A stretch of 64,000 nucleotides of DNA from Rhyacichthys aspro (taxonomy: Eukaryota > Chordata > Actinopteri > Gobiiformes > Rhyacichthyidae): the NCBI GenBank assembly GCA_036850595.1, contig CM072154.1, positions 16,127,330-16,191,329 of the forward strand. The letters run 5' to 3'. The notes below the pieces were generated by a model, which made no database searches, was not told the origin of the DNA, and saw nothing but the letters and a program-made list of their open reading frames with translations. Of this stretch, positions 49,691 to 60,484 are shown piece after piece. Position 1 is the stretch's first letter. Each line of letters opens with the position of its first letter. Position numbers and translations under genes: made by a program.

Positions 49691-52581
49691 ATTGCATGAG
49701 TCTTTCATGATTTTCTATTTATAATTTAAGTGCGATATGCTGCAAATAAAATATCTTCAGGTTTGCTTTGAAATAGGATTTTGTTTTTTACAAAGCATTT
49801 TAGGGTAATGTGTGACAAGTTTGTAAGGCTTTTCTACGATTTGCTTAACACTCTTAACACTGTTTTTGCACCCTATTTTTACTCCAGGAGTGTTTTTAGA
49901 TGAGATGGGGGATATACAGTGTGTATATTTAAGATATGTCCGTTGTGTTCTTTATATATTATCTCAATCATTACCATTTTGTGTAGTGTTTACTTAATCT
50001 TTATCTGTATTTTATGTTCCAATAACTCACTCTTTGACTGTTGTAAGTTGGAAGGCAAATATATCAGCATTTAAAAAGAGAATAAAAATGGTTCAGGTAT
50101 TTTGAAAAGATTTTTTTTTTTTATTCTGAGAAGAAGAAATTCTTGTTTCTAATATTATCTGTATGTAGAGGCACAAATCTTATTCTTTCAGAAACATTAC
50201 ACAGTTCATGTATTCTCCACTACACTCATATGTTTAATGTCAGGTTTATGTCTTAGGGAAGTTGTTATTTTTGTGGTGCCACTGAGAGCTTTGTGTCAGG
50301 ACACAGCCCCACACAATAAAGCACCAGTGGTTATGGTTTATTTTAAAGTTTTGTGTGTGAAGGTTACCCCATATTTTCTTATCAACCATGTAACAGGGTT
50401 TGGTTGGGATTTCCGTATAATAAAATGGTTTATGTATCCATAATTGTGTCTAATGTGTCTTTTTCTGGCCAAAGATCATAGCAACATTTTGATCCTTGCG
50501 TGACATTTCACTGGTAATTAACTATGCCATTTCTTCACACAACTTTACAGCCTATTGCTTCTTGGCTCACTGCCTATCTCTGATACATATCAAGTTTTTT
50601 TCTAGTCATCACCTTTGACTTTCTTGTCTTCCCCCGGGCTGACATTCTCATCATCTCTATCCTTATACCACACCACTCCTCCGGCTCTTTTAAGCTCCGT
50701 CCTGTCTTCCACACTCTCTCCATCTTAAGTCTGGGGTGACGATAGCTAATTATAAAATCAATGATGCCAGGCTGCCTAGTTTACAGCCCCCTCTAAAACC
50801 TTAACTGGGAAATCACTGTGGGATTGATGACTCCCTCACTCTTTATCTCTTTTAATTAGTAATGTAAAAGATATGAAGACCCAGAGGCCAGAATACATCT
50901 CCTAGTTTTTATGACATCAACGCCTACCATCCCCAGCTCTGACTCCCCAAATCCCCCTGTCTCTTTGCTCTACCTGGCCATTATTTCCATTTCGTTCCCT
51001 TCATTTCCCTCCCTGATGGCACACCCTGCGTTCTAACCCCAGTTCGTACATTTACCCATTTCTCCATACCCTTTTTAAGACTGGCTGCTGGCACAAGGGA
51101 AGGTGTTAAATTTATGTTCTTTGTACTTGAAAACACCCCTCACCTTCTAGTCACCTTTCTTTGCCTCCCTGGATGGATTCCCAACTCTCTACAGAACCAC
51201 TGTATTTGTAACAAATGATGAACATGTCTTTGTTGTCTGTTCAGACCCAAGACACATTGTAAATGGATTGGGGCCTACTCCCAGCAGTATGCACCTATGT
51301 GCACCTTGAATTGAGGTCCATGCTCCCAGTTATTTATCATATCAAGCCCGCATCACAGGCATGTCTATTGTGAGCCTTTATTGCGCCCTTAGCACAGACC
51401 CTAATGGCTGCCTTGAGCACCCAGGTTCACTGAGCTTTATCCTTGAGTCATTCACTGAGTGAGGTGCTCTTTTGTGTGAGAGGTACAGCGCTTTACTCAT
51501 ATTCAAAAGCAAAACTGTATGTATCAAACTAATTTTATCTTTTGAAATAGCTATCATGACCTTTGTGAATTCCTCATTATATCTAAGAGGGAATCACAGT
51601 GTATTAAATTCCTTCTATTAATCCACTGAACAAGTCTTCCAGGTGTGTAACATGCCCATTCTTAGATCACAGCACGTCTTTCCTCTGCAAACAGTTTAAG
51701 AATCAGGTGTAAGATAAAGTATATGGAAACATTTCTAGCCCCTTTTAGTTTCTCCAAGCACACCCAATCACTCCTGTGGGTTTCCATGGCAACACCATCC
51801 AGTGGCTCTCAGTATATGGGGCCATTTGATGGTTCCTTGTAAAATAGTGTATTATGTATGGGCCTTATTTTAATTCCTGTCTGGTGTTATTGATCTGTCT
51901 TTAATGATAGTTAATTAAAGCAATCATATAATTGATAGAATCTCATCTCAGTTTATCACCCTCCTCTGATTCTATCTTTCAGTGGCTCTATTAATAAAAC
52001 CAAGGTAATGCTCCGAACAGTGGTACCCTTTACTGTGAGGCTTTCCATTCTTTAGTGCAAAAAATTATATCAAGAGAACAGAATCACTAGTTAGTTCTAC
52101 CTTCATACAATTAGATGTATGATTATTAAATCAAATTTAACTATTTCAACATATCATGTGTGTTATAAAATATAGGCAACCCTGAGCAGATTTTTAACTT
52201 AGAAAAAACAAAACATGGACTGAGATTAAAGTTTTATACTATTCCCTGCACTTCTACAACTTGATAGTGAACAAATCTTAGGAGCAGACCTTTATCTGAT
52301 GTCCTTGTTCTGCAGGGGCTTGTGATTTATTGGCCTGTGCAGCCACCTTCTCAATGACCCAACAAACTTGCTCTCATCCTCCATGCAGGGTGCACAATGA
52401 AACATTACAGCTTTAAGTCATAGTGCAAGAGCTCTCTCTACTGATTCATTTTGGTATTGCAAGATCAAGCACTCCATTTAGAGTAATGTTACTGAAAACG
52501 TATTAAACTCTTCTATCGTGTAAATATATATAAAGAAAGTTGTGTAAGAAAAGCAGACATTCAGTAATCTCTCAAAAGTAG
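49691..52581. other. calcoco1-rarga intergenic region
   Basis: About 2.9 kb between convergent genes, with no coding sequence recognised. It holds low-CpG, unique-looking DNA at 50.7-51.0 and 51.8-52.0 kb with dense TAAT, ATCAAT and TGACGAT motifs that looks like candidate conserved non-coding sequence. Confidence 0.55.
51780..51793. promoter_or_regulatory. RFX X-box-like site 2
   Basis: GTTTCCATGGCAAC is a full match to the palindromic X-box consensus GTTNCCATGGNAAC. It sits in the intergenic stretch and is followed by ATTGATC and TTAATTAAAGC-type AT motifs. Confidence 0.4.
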
Positions 52582-52587
52582 TTTATT
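52582..52587 (-). terminator. rarga: Candidate rarga polyadenylation signal
   Basis: Plus TTTATT, that is AATAAA on the minus strand, about 2.1 kb from the rarga stop. Chosen because it is the first one downstream in a suitable position; weak evidence. Confidence 0.3.
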
Positions 52588-54678
52588 GTGCCTCTTACTG
52601 TTTATATGGCTTTTCTTTGTATGACAAGAGTTGACATAAACAGAGGGTTAACAACACCTTGGCCATGTTGAATGAACTAACAAAAACAATACAAAATAAT
52701 CTCATTGATAAAAGGATGAGGTCATCACACAAAAGTTTGTGTGTGACAGCACCATACCAAGAACATTCACTCAATGACTAAAATGTAACAGCATTCACAC
52801 TCATATTTTACACAAACTCACAAGGAAAAGACCTGTCTATGTTCTGAGATGGGACATCTCATTGCTACAGAAACAAATGTTCGTATTGCTTCAAAGAGAG
52901 ACAGAAGAAAACCTCTGTATATCAGCTGTGCTTCACCAGCTGGTCGCCGAGTGTGACGTTTTGGCAATAAAGAAATCATACATGAGAAAACATAATCCTC
53001 CACAGAGCTGATTTTAAGAGAAGTGAGAATATACACAAGAAGACAAAGATATAATGGCTTTTGGATGAGAAGGCAGTTTGCTGCATGAATGCCAGTGCAA
53101 GCACATGGAAGCTGGGCAGCAATGGTCGTGATGTAAGCCCCCTTTTCAAAAGTTGAACTGGTATCCATGTTGTTTTTCAGACTTGTCATCCTCTATGTAC
53201 ACAAAGGGTTATTGAGCTGATCAAAAGTAAATACACACATAAATATTGCCTGTTTCTAGCATGCCTGCAAGCTGCTAGGGTTTGGTCCTTAATGAAAAGC
53301 CCTGAGTCTGATTCCATATTGTCTTCCATAAAGATTCCTGTTATCCACTTGCATATGTCTTTGATCATTGCGTTGCATAATCTTGCTACAATATGTGAAT
53401 GATTTAGTCTGTGCATGTGTGTTTTTGTCTCCTGACATCATCAGGGAGTGCTCTAAGTTTGATTGTATATATGTTGTTAATGGAGATCCAAGCTCACAGA
53501 TTAAAAAAAGAATCTACTCTCAGTAGACAAAGTGTGCCTTACTTGAATACAGGATCACAAAAGTGCTACATATGTCGTCAAGTGTAAAATTCTGCCTTGG
53601 CACATTATGCCAGCTTGGCACATTTGTTACAACTTAGAGCAGAATGAAAAGAGTGTGTCTATTAACTGGAGATGAGTTCTGGGGGTGGGGACTTGCATTA
53701 GTACATGTGGAAGTGAACGCTCTACCTTAAAGATAGCTGAATAATGGCTGGAGACCCTGCCAGTAGTCAACTTATGCTCTAAATATGACTTTCCTTACTT
53801 TGGCACAAATACTCATGTTCTGTATTGATAGCATAAGCTAGCTGCAAAGAGATACAGAATAATGCCACTTCCCTGATAACAAAAATGAATTGTGTTTCTG
53901 TAACAATGCTGATTATCATTGACGTCCACAGTGAGCCAAAGTGCCCATAAAAATCCCAGCTAAGCATATGTAGTCTATTAAAGGAAGACCCAGCCAGTTT
54001 TGATTACCCTTCTTTCCCTCTGAATATCTTCTCAGGAAAGCTTATTAAAGAAAAAAAAATATCTAAAGGATTCATATATAAAACCAGAATAACAAATAAA
54101 GACAAAATACAATGTTATATAGATATGTATGGACTTATTCATAAATTGAAAAAGAGGAAACTGGAAAACAATATTCAAATGCAATAACCACAAAAACAAA
54201 GATTAGCATACTCAATTTGGTTTTGCCCTGTACTCTTGTTTTCTTTTGAAAAATGTGCTTCTTGTAATTACTCAGCATCACTTGCTGGTATCTGGTTTGG
54301 CCATTTCCCTATTTAGACATAAACAACAACATTGAGAAAATTAAACATTAGGTTTCTCGAAGAGGTTATCTTCTTTTTGTCATGTCAACTTCCCTCTTGG
54401 CTATGCCATGAGTCCGTATGGTTTTCTGCCTCCTCTCCTTTTCTTTTTTCTCTGTAGTTCACTTGTCATGGACCAAGCGGCCTGAGTTAGGAGTGTCTGT
54501 ACACATAAGGCTCTGCTGTGCCCTGCAGCAAAGGACACAGTGATGTGCAGTAAGGAGGAAGGGGAAGGCCAACATTTTCTTGAGGTGAAAGTGTGAATTG
54601 TGTGAGTCTTTTTTTTCTCTGAACGCTGTGAACTTGTAAATCTGTCTGTCTATGTCTATGTTTGTAAGAAACTGCTGT
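52588..54678 (-). other. rarga: rarga 3' UTR (probable)
   Basis: About 2.1 kb of non-coding DNA 3' of the rarga stop. Open frames here (for example 52818-53189 minus) have no recognisable similarity. Confidence 0.4.
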
Positions 54679-55040
54679 TTACTGTGCCCTCCCAACAAGG
54701 CCTTTCCTTGACCCATCTATAGCATCCAGAACCCCCCAGGGTTCCCCGTCACTGTCCGAACACCTATCTCGCTCCTCATCCCCCACATCATCATCGTCAT
54801 CATCATCCTCCTCTTCGGGAGATGGCTCACTGCCATTTTCTGTGGCCCAACTATCGTCCTCATCCTCAGCTTCCTGTTTCACAACAAGTGCAGGAGGTGG
54901 AGGTGGTGGTGGTGGAGGAGGAGGACTTTCGTTACTCTCTGTTTGGTCGTCAAACGCCTCTGGGTTTTCCAGCATCTCCCGGATTAAAGGAGGCATGGGC
55001 CCTGGAATCTCCATCTTCAGAGTGATGGCTCTCTCTGCAC
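54679..55040 (-). CDS. rarga: rarga terminal exon (AF-2 helix and F domain)
   Basis: Starts with the split Gly (acceptor GTCCAG|GT), then [29 protein letters not shown] and a long tail: P11, [13 protein letters not shown] and [18 protein letters not shown] at 54679-54681. The tail is much longer and more acidic than in mammals. Confidence 0.93.
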
Positions 55041-58000
55041 CTGGACACAGATAAGATGGCAGCAGAAACTGATGAGCAGCTTGTCTTAAAAGCAGCGATC
55101 ACACAAACACATACATATTTATGTTCATTCAAATACTTAAGTACTACTGGTAATACTTAATTCAAGTAATGACAGATGCTTCACAGTTATCCTTTATCGA
55201 CAAAGTATATCACTCTCTGCTTGACCACCTACAAGCACATAATTTATCTTTTATATCATACTAAGTAGATTTTAGACAAAACGATGCAAGTGATATTAAA
55301 GTTGAATTCTACCTGGACTCCTGTAGCTACAGAGTGAACAATTCTTAGGAGCATAGGAACATTATCAAATGTTTCTAATTATAGCCAGATTTATGACTGT
55401 CTCTCTTATGACAGTTTTGATACTGACCCTTGGTGCTGATACCCCTAAGGTCAGTGATCTTCATAAGCATGCGAGGAAACATGTGAGGCTTGTTAGGACG
55501 TCTGCGCCGGGCGTATATCTTTAGTGCCTCAAGCAGAGGCTCTTGAAGCTTATCCACTTTCTGAGGCTCCTCTAGATCCATGCGGTCTGAAGAAGGATGC
55601 AGAAAATATAGCACATTTAATCTCACAATGTATTAAAAGTTAAGAGTCTATTACAAGTCAGCACGTTGATTGCAAAGTAGAGAAATTGTTGAACTTATGT
55701 TTAATCAAGCTCTATTTTGGAATTTATAGAAATATATAGATGATCTTGCAGTACCTCCACAAATGAGGCAGATGGCACTAAGGAGGCCTGTTTCTGTGTC
55801 GTCCATCTCCAAGGGAAGAAGCTGGCCCGCAAAGGCAAACACTAGGTCTGTTAGAGGTCCAAAGCCAGCATTATGCATCTGAGTTCTGTTAAGAGTCAGG
55901 CCATCTGAGAAGGTCATAGTGTCCTGTTCTGGTGTGTAGCGTGTGCAGATTCTCAGCATCTGTTTGCAACAAAAAACATGAGACATTCATTGGTTAATAC
56001 AGTTACATTATCAAAAATAATTATAGACAGGCGTTTGTTAGGAATGTCTTTGTATGTTCATGCTATAAAAATAGTCTTGTGATACTCTACAAGTCCACAA
56101 AAAATACAATAATTTATTTTCCTGTAAGTAACACTAAATAAATATGATTATAAATTCCAAAAAAATAGGAAAGTATGGTGTCTGTTTGTGTGGACTGTGG
56201 GTCTTGATATGCATTTAAATATTTAAAATGTCTACTGCTTCTCTCCACCAGATGCCAGTATTTCTACATTACTAGCAGAGAGGTTTCCTTTCCCTGAAAA
56301 AGGACTCTAACACAAAGAGGGGTTCTTTACCAGTATGTCCAAACAGGCTGCCTTAAGTAAAGTGATTTGGTCAGCGATGGTAAGGCTGGTGAAACCAGGA
56401 AGCCGCTTTGCAAATTCCACAATCTTGATGATGCATTTAGTGGAGAGCTCACTGAACTTGTCCCATAGTCCCAGGTCTAGCTGAACACGGTGGTCTGAGC
56501 TGGAGTTCTGCATACACACAAAGAACACACATCAGCACATTGTGGCAGACGTAAAGGGATAGAGAGTATTGAGCCCCACAACACATTTACATTTTACATC
56601 AGTCAAAGACAAAATCCATTTACATGTTGCATCAATCATTCCGAGGCCACACAGATGGCCTAATGGGGAACTGAATTAGTTAAGCCACCACTATGTTGGG
56701 AAAGCTATGTTGAATTTACGTCTCTGCATGCAATGTAGGAGCTTTTAGTGACGCCAGTGATTTCGCAGTACACACTTTCCAGTACATGTCGGTGACTTAC
56801 GGTGGTGTATTTGCCAAGCTGGCAAAGTGACGGGAAGGTTTCTTGGTGAGCTTTGCTGACTTTATTGACCAGTTCTTCAAGCTCGCCACTTAGTTCATAA
56901 CTCTCTGGAAGCACCACCTCCTCCTTCACTTCCTTTTTCTTCTTGTTTCTGTCATTACGCACCGCTACGTAAAGACAACAAGACAGTTAGAAAAAAAAAA
57001 GTTCACAACTCCACTCCTTCCCTCTCAGCCTCCTCCTCCCATACTTTCCTTCCTCTCAGGATATCCAGTAATAGCAGAGGCACAATGTGATCCCGGTCTT
57101 AACACACATCCCACACAAACATTACACCCACATACATATTCCATGGGCCCTAAAAGGCAAGTAACTGCCATTTACACATGGCCATCACATAAAATGGCAC
57201 AAAATTGTGGCGGTCATTTTTTAAAGTGTGAAGCCTGGTCTCAATATCTCTATCAAAACACAGACCTTGTTTTATGCTGTCCTGCCTTTATGAATGAAAC
57301 TAGTGTCTAAGCTTACTAAAAGAGTGATTTTGTGTGAAACAGGAAGTCAAAATGATTTTGCAAAGCGATTAGTCATATGATTGGTACAGTGCCCAGCCCC
57401 GCCTTGAACATCGCCCCATGTAGGCTCATCATATGCTTCTATCTTTTTACTGCATAGTTTCCCAGGGTGTCTGCAGAGCAGTAATGAATCGATAAATAAA
57501 TCAGAGTCTATATATAAGACAATTTTAACCACCCTCCAGTTTGTCTACAAAAATACTCCTAGAGAGAATAATTATCTAAGCATTGGAAGTGGATCATTTT
57601 CCAGTCCTGCAGAGCTCACCTTCCTTGGACATGCCGACTTCAAAACACTTTTGCAGCCTGCAGTATTGGCAGCGGTTACGTGTGACTTTGTTTATCTGAC
57701 AGTTCTTGTCTCTGTGGCAGGTGTACACCATGTTCTTCTGGATACTCCGACGGAAAAAACCCTAGAGCATCAGGAAATACGTGAAAAAAGATCAGGGGGA
57801 GAAGGTAATTAAAGTGTCATTAATCTTATATGAAGCAATGAGCAGATAATAATGAATGTAGAATATAGTACAATAATGCTGCCTGTAAGAAAAGTTTAGC
57901 TGTTATGCACTGACAGATTTTCCTCACCTTGCAGCCCTCACAGGAGCTGACCCCATAGTGATACCCTGAGGACTTGTCCTGGCACACAAAGCAAGGCTTG

Positions 58001-58076
58001 TAGACACGAGGTGGTGGAGGTGGAGATGGAGAACTGGGTACCATCTCCTCTGAGCTGGTGCTCTGCGTCTCCACCG
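54679..58076 (-). CDS. rarga: Retinoic acid receptor gamma, 3' seven coding exons (5' end missing)
   Basis: Ligand-activated transcription factor (NR1B3) that binds retinoic acid response elements as a heterodimer with RXR. Exons, in order of transcription: 58076-57928, 57761-57620, 56964-56801, 56507-56331, 55959-55755, 55586-55428, 55040-54679. All are GT-AG and phase-consistent, giving 451 visible residues. They encode the linker [13 protein letters not shown], the two zinc fingers (CFVC, CEGCKGFF, then CHRDKNC and RCQYC), the hinge [11 protein letters not shown], and a complete ligand-binding domain ending in the AF-2 helix PPLIREML. About 96 residues follow as an F domain: an 11-proline run, VKQE, and long acidic stretches; human RAR gamma has about 38. 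The N-terminal A domain exon was not found up to position 64000. Gamma rather than alpha or beta is chosen from [20 protein letters not shown]. The 'a' suffix comes from linkage to hoxc13a. Confidence 0.94.
55428..55586 (-). CDS. rarga: rarga exon: ligand-binding domain helices 9-11
   Basis: Reads (D)[50 protein letters not shown](G). Phase 1 at both ends. Human has EPEKVDK; otherwise nearly the same. Confidence 0.95.
55755..55959 (-). CDS. rarga: rarga exon: ligand-binding domain core
   Basis: [20 protein letters not shown], then [20 protein letters not shown] and [20 protein letters not shown]; this is essentially the vertebrate RAR ligand pocket. It contains RAR gamma pocket residues such as the Ala in HNAGFGP. 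Confidence 0.96.
56245..56258 (+). promoter_or_regulatory. CTCF-like site 3, in a rarga intron
   Basis: CCACCAGATGCCAG matches the CTCF core CCASCAGRKGGCRS at 13 of 14 positions. It is on the plus strand, opposite to sites 1 and 2. Occupancy is inferred. Confidence 0.35.
56331..56507 (-). CDS. rarga: rarga exon: ligand-binding domain helices 3-5
   Basis: [20 protein letters not shown], then [20 protein letters not shown] and [19 protein letters not shown]. Contains the nuclear-receptor signature around FAKRLPGF and the coactivator-groove lysine. Phase 0 at both ends. Confidence 0.96.
56801..56964 (-). CDS. rarga: rarga exon: hinge and start of ligand-binding domain
   Basis: (A)[54 protein letters not shown]. 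The basic hinge is the likely nuclear localisation signal. Acceptor TTTACGTAG, donor ACC|GTAAGT. Confidence 0.95.
57620..57761 (-). CDS. rarga: rarga exon: second zinc finger
   Basis: [47 protein letters not shown] plus one base. Four zinc-binding cysteines and the D-box are present. NCQINK replaces the human NCIINK. Confidence 0.95.
57928..58076 (-). CDS. rarga: rarga exon: B region and first zinc finger
   Basis: Two bases of a split codon, then [47 protein letters not shown]. The P-box EGCKG is completed by the next exon. The SPSP sites match those phosphorylated in mammalian RARs. Acceptor TTGTCCACAG. Confidence 0.95.
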
Positions 58077-60196
58077 CTGTGGACAAGAAAAAGGAGTCAA
58101 AACGCAACTATCAACAAATGTTGAATTTCAGTGTTTTGTAGTTGTAGGTGTCACGCTGACAGGATTTACATAAAATATATAGATCACATGTGTTTATATT
58201 GGTCTAGAATCCAGCGAGAAAGTGGTGCAACAACTAAATGTGACTTACAAGAAATGATAAATAAATAGGAATAAAACTTCCAGTTTCTACTATCTCACAA
58301 CAATTAATACACCGAGGGGCTCCACTCACAGGTCAGGGGAGGAAAGACTGATTGACTGACAGCAGAGACAAAACAGGAGTAGAAAAAAGGTGCAACTGAC
58401 AGGTTTTATGATAAGACCAGGTAAAAGATTTAGTGGTTAAAGCCAGGAGTCAAAGCTGGCTCTTCCTCATTCCAGAGCCTGACAACAGCTTAGAAAACAT
58501 CTCACTTGCATACTGCAGGTCCACGTCACATGAACACAAAGCTGGTGCAAAGCTTTATTTGAAAGTAGAACAAGCTGTGACATCAGCGGCACACTGAGTC
58601 ACATAGTTGTTATGGTACATTATGCTTCATTGTAGTCCCAAGTGAAACCTATATAGGCTCTTTTACATTAAACTCAGCAACGTATGGATTCCATACTTCA
58701 CCCGAGAAACATAAGCCGTTGCACACACATTCATAAGACCAGGCCCTCATCACACATGCTAGCCTGCACAAACTCAGACACACATGTTGGCCCCCCTCTC
58801 ACCTAACATCACTTCTTTCAACTTTCACCCTTGGTCACCCTCAAACTTCAACCCCCTCTAGCTCTGCATCACACCACCCCTTGACACACAAACCCTATTT
58901 TTCTCTTGTTTCCTGGCCCTAAATTCCTCTGTGCAGCCCTGCCAGGTTTTAATAGAGGCCTTGGCTCGTAAGGCGGCCTATAAAGGCGGTCCCATGGCTG
59001 GACTGGAGGCCCCAGCCCGGCTGGCCTACACTTTATTGGGACTCGGTCACCTTGGGCAGCTATTCACACCACCAGCTGTAGCTCCTAGCCCGTAAAAAAA
59101 GCCAATCATAAAATAAAAAACAGGGAGGCTCTAAAATTCTAACTTTTACTGCTCCCACCTCCCCCCAGTACCTTCAATGGAAAGCACAGAGGGCTAGCCT
59201 AAACTTAACCTACACCCCCTCCTCCCCGCTCCTCTCTCACACCCAAGGCTGAGGCAAAAACCACCAGCTTGGCTTTTTACAAGAAAGGGGAGACTTCAAA
59301 AAGAAGAAAAAAGGGAGCATAAAAAAGGAATTTGATAAAAAACAGAGAAAGGGGCAGAAGGGGGAGGAGTGGACACAGTTGCTCCTGAGGGCAAGTCTTG
59401 TTCAAGACCAAGATGACCATTACTACTCCAGCTACAGCTGCTGCGCTTGGCCAGCTAGTACCTCATTAATGATACTAACAGAACTATATCAGACATTTTT
59501 CATTTGCTGCCTGCTGCTCACACATCTGTTTTTCATATGTATTTTTATATTTGACTATTCAGAATCCACATTGAAATTCCTCCTTTGAAAGCCTCACTTT
59601 GCTGGAGGCAAATATGTTTTCCATTAGTTTTAAGACCTATCCCAAAGCCAAATGTGCAAATCAATCTAAAACCTAAAGTTTTAGGCTGCTGAATGTTTCT
59701 TCAGTGGTTCTCATATCTTCTTAACCAAAAAGTAACAAAACCGCAGGGTCATAGGGAGAACAGAAAACCTCTGAACGTGCCATGAACCTTTTTGTTTATG
59801 CAATAATAACAGCAGCAAATGAGGTTCCAGACCCAGTGCTGACAACCCTTTAGAAAAGGACAAACCATATGTGGCGTCAAGTAACAAACACTGATGGACA
59901 CTGTCTAAGTGGAGAGGGCTAGCTAGAGGGAGGAAGCAAGATATGAGAGAATGGCATACATCAGGCTCTGTTAACATGAAGAACCTGGTTTGTGCCAGAG
60001 AACATGACTCCCGTGTCTCCCATCTCTATCAAAAACCCAGGCACCACTTACCCAAGGGCACCACAGAGAGGGCCCATTCAGACAGCTGCCTGAGCCCCTT
60101 TCCCTAGTCTCCTCAACTGAGCTCATCACTGTTTAGAAAACAAAGCCATGTGAAATGAGAGGCCCTCCTTATCAGCGCTCTGAGGCCTGGGGCACC

Positions 60197-60210
60197 ATTT
60201 GCATGACAAT
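60197..60210 (-). promoter_or_regulatory. OCT-SOX composite motif
   Basis: Plus strand ATTTGCATGACAAT; the minus strand ATTGTCATGCAAAT matches the POU5-SOX2 composite consensus CATTGTYATGCAAAT over 14 contiguous positions, including a perfect ATTTGCAT octamer. Function is inferred. Confidence 0.45.
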
Positions 60211-60451
60211 CCGCCAGCAAAGGCCTGTGAGGCGATGATGGACAGATGAGATGCGAGGAGCAGGAAAGGTGGGTGGCTGCTGCTGTTAGGACAACAGAAC
60301 AGAAAAGGGGCGATAGTTGAGTTATCAGTAGCCACTGTTCATTTCCTGCTAAGCATCAGTTTACTCTATAATCCCTTCTCTCAATGCTCTCTGTGCTCAA
60401 GTGGCCCAGCTCCACTGACCAGGCCTAATCCCTGTCACATATATACAGAAC

Positions 60452-60484
<33 letters not shown>
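60452..60484. repeat. (AT)n(AC)n compound microsatellite
   Basis: About 12 AT units followed by about five AC units within the rarga upstream intron. Confidence 0.95.

Noticed and set aside
54822..55054. Plus-strand frames with poly-Gly or poly-Val/Glu
   Set aside because: Antisense shadow of the proline-rich and acidic rarga terminal exon.
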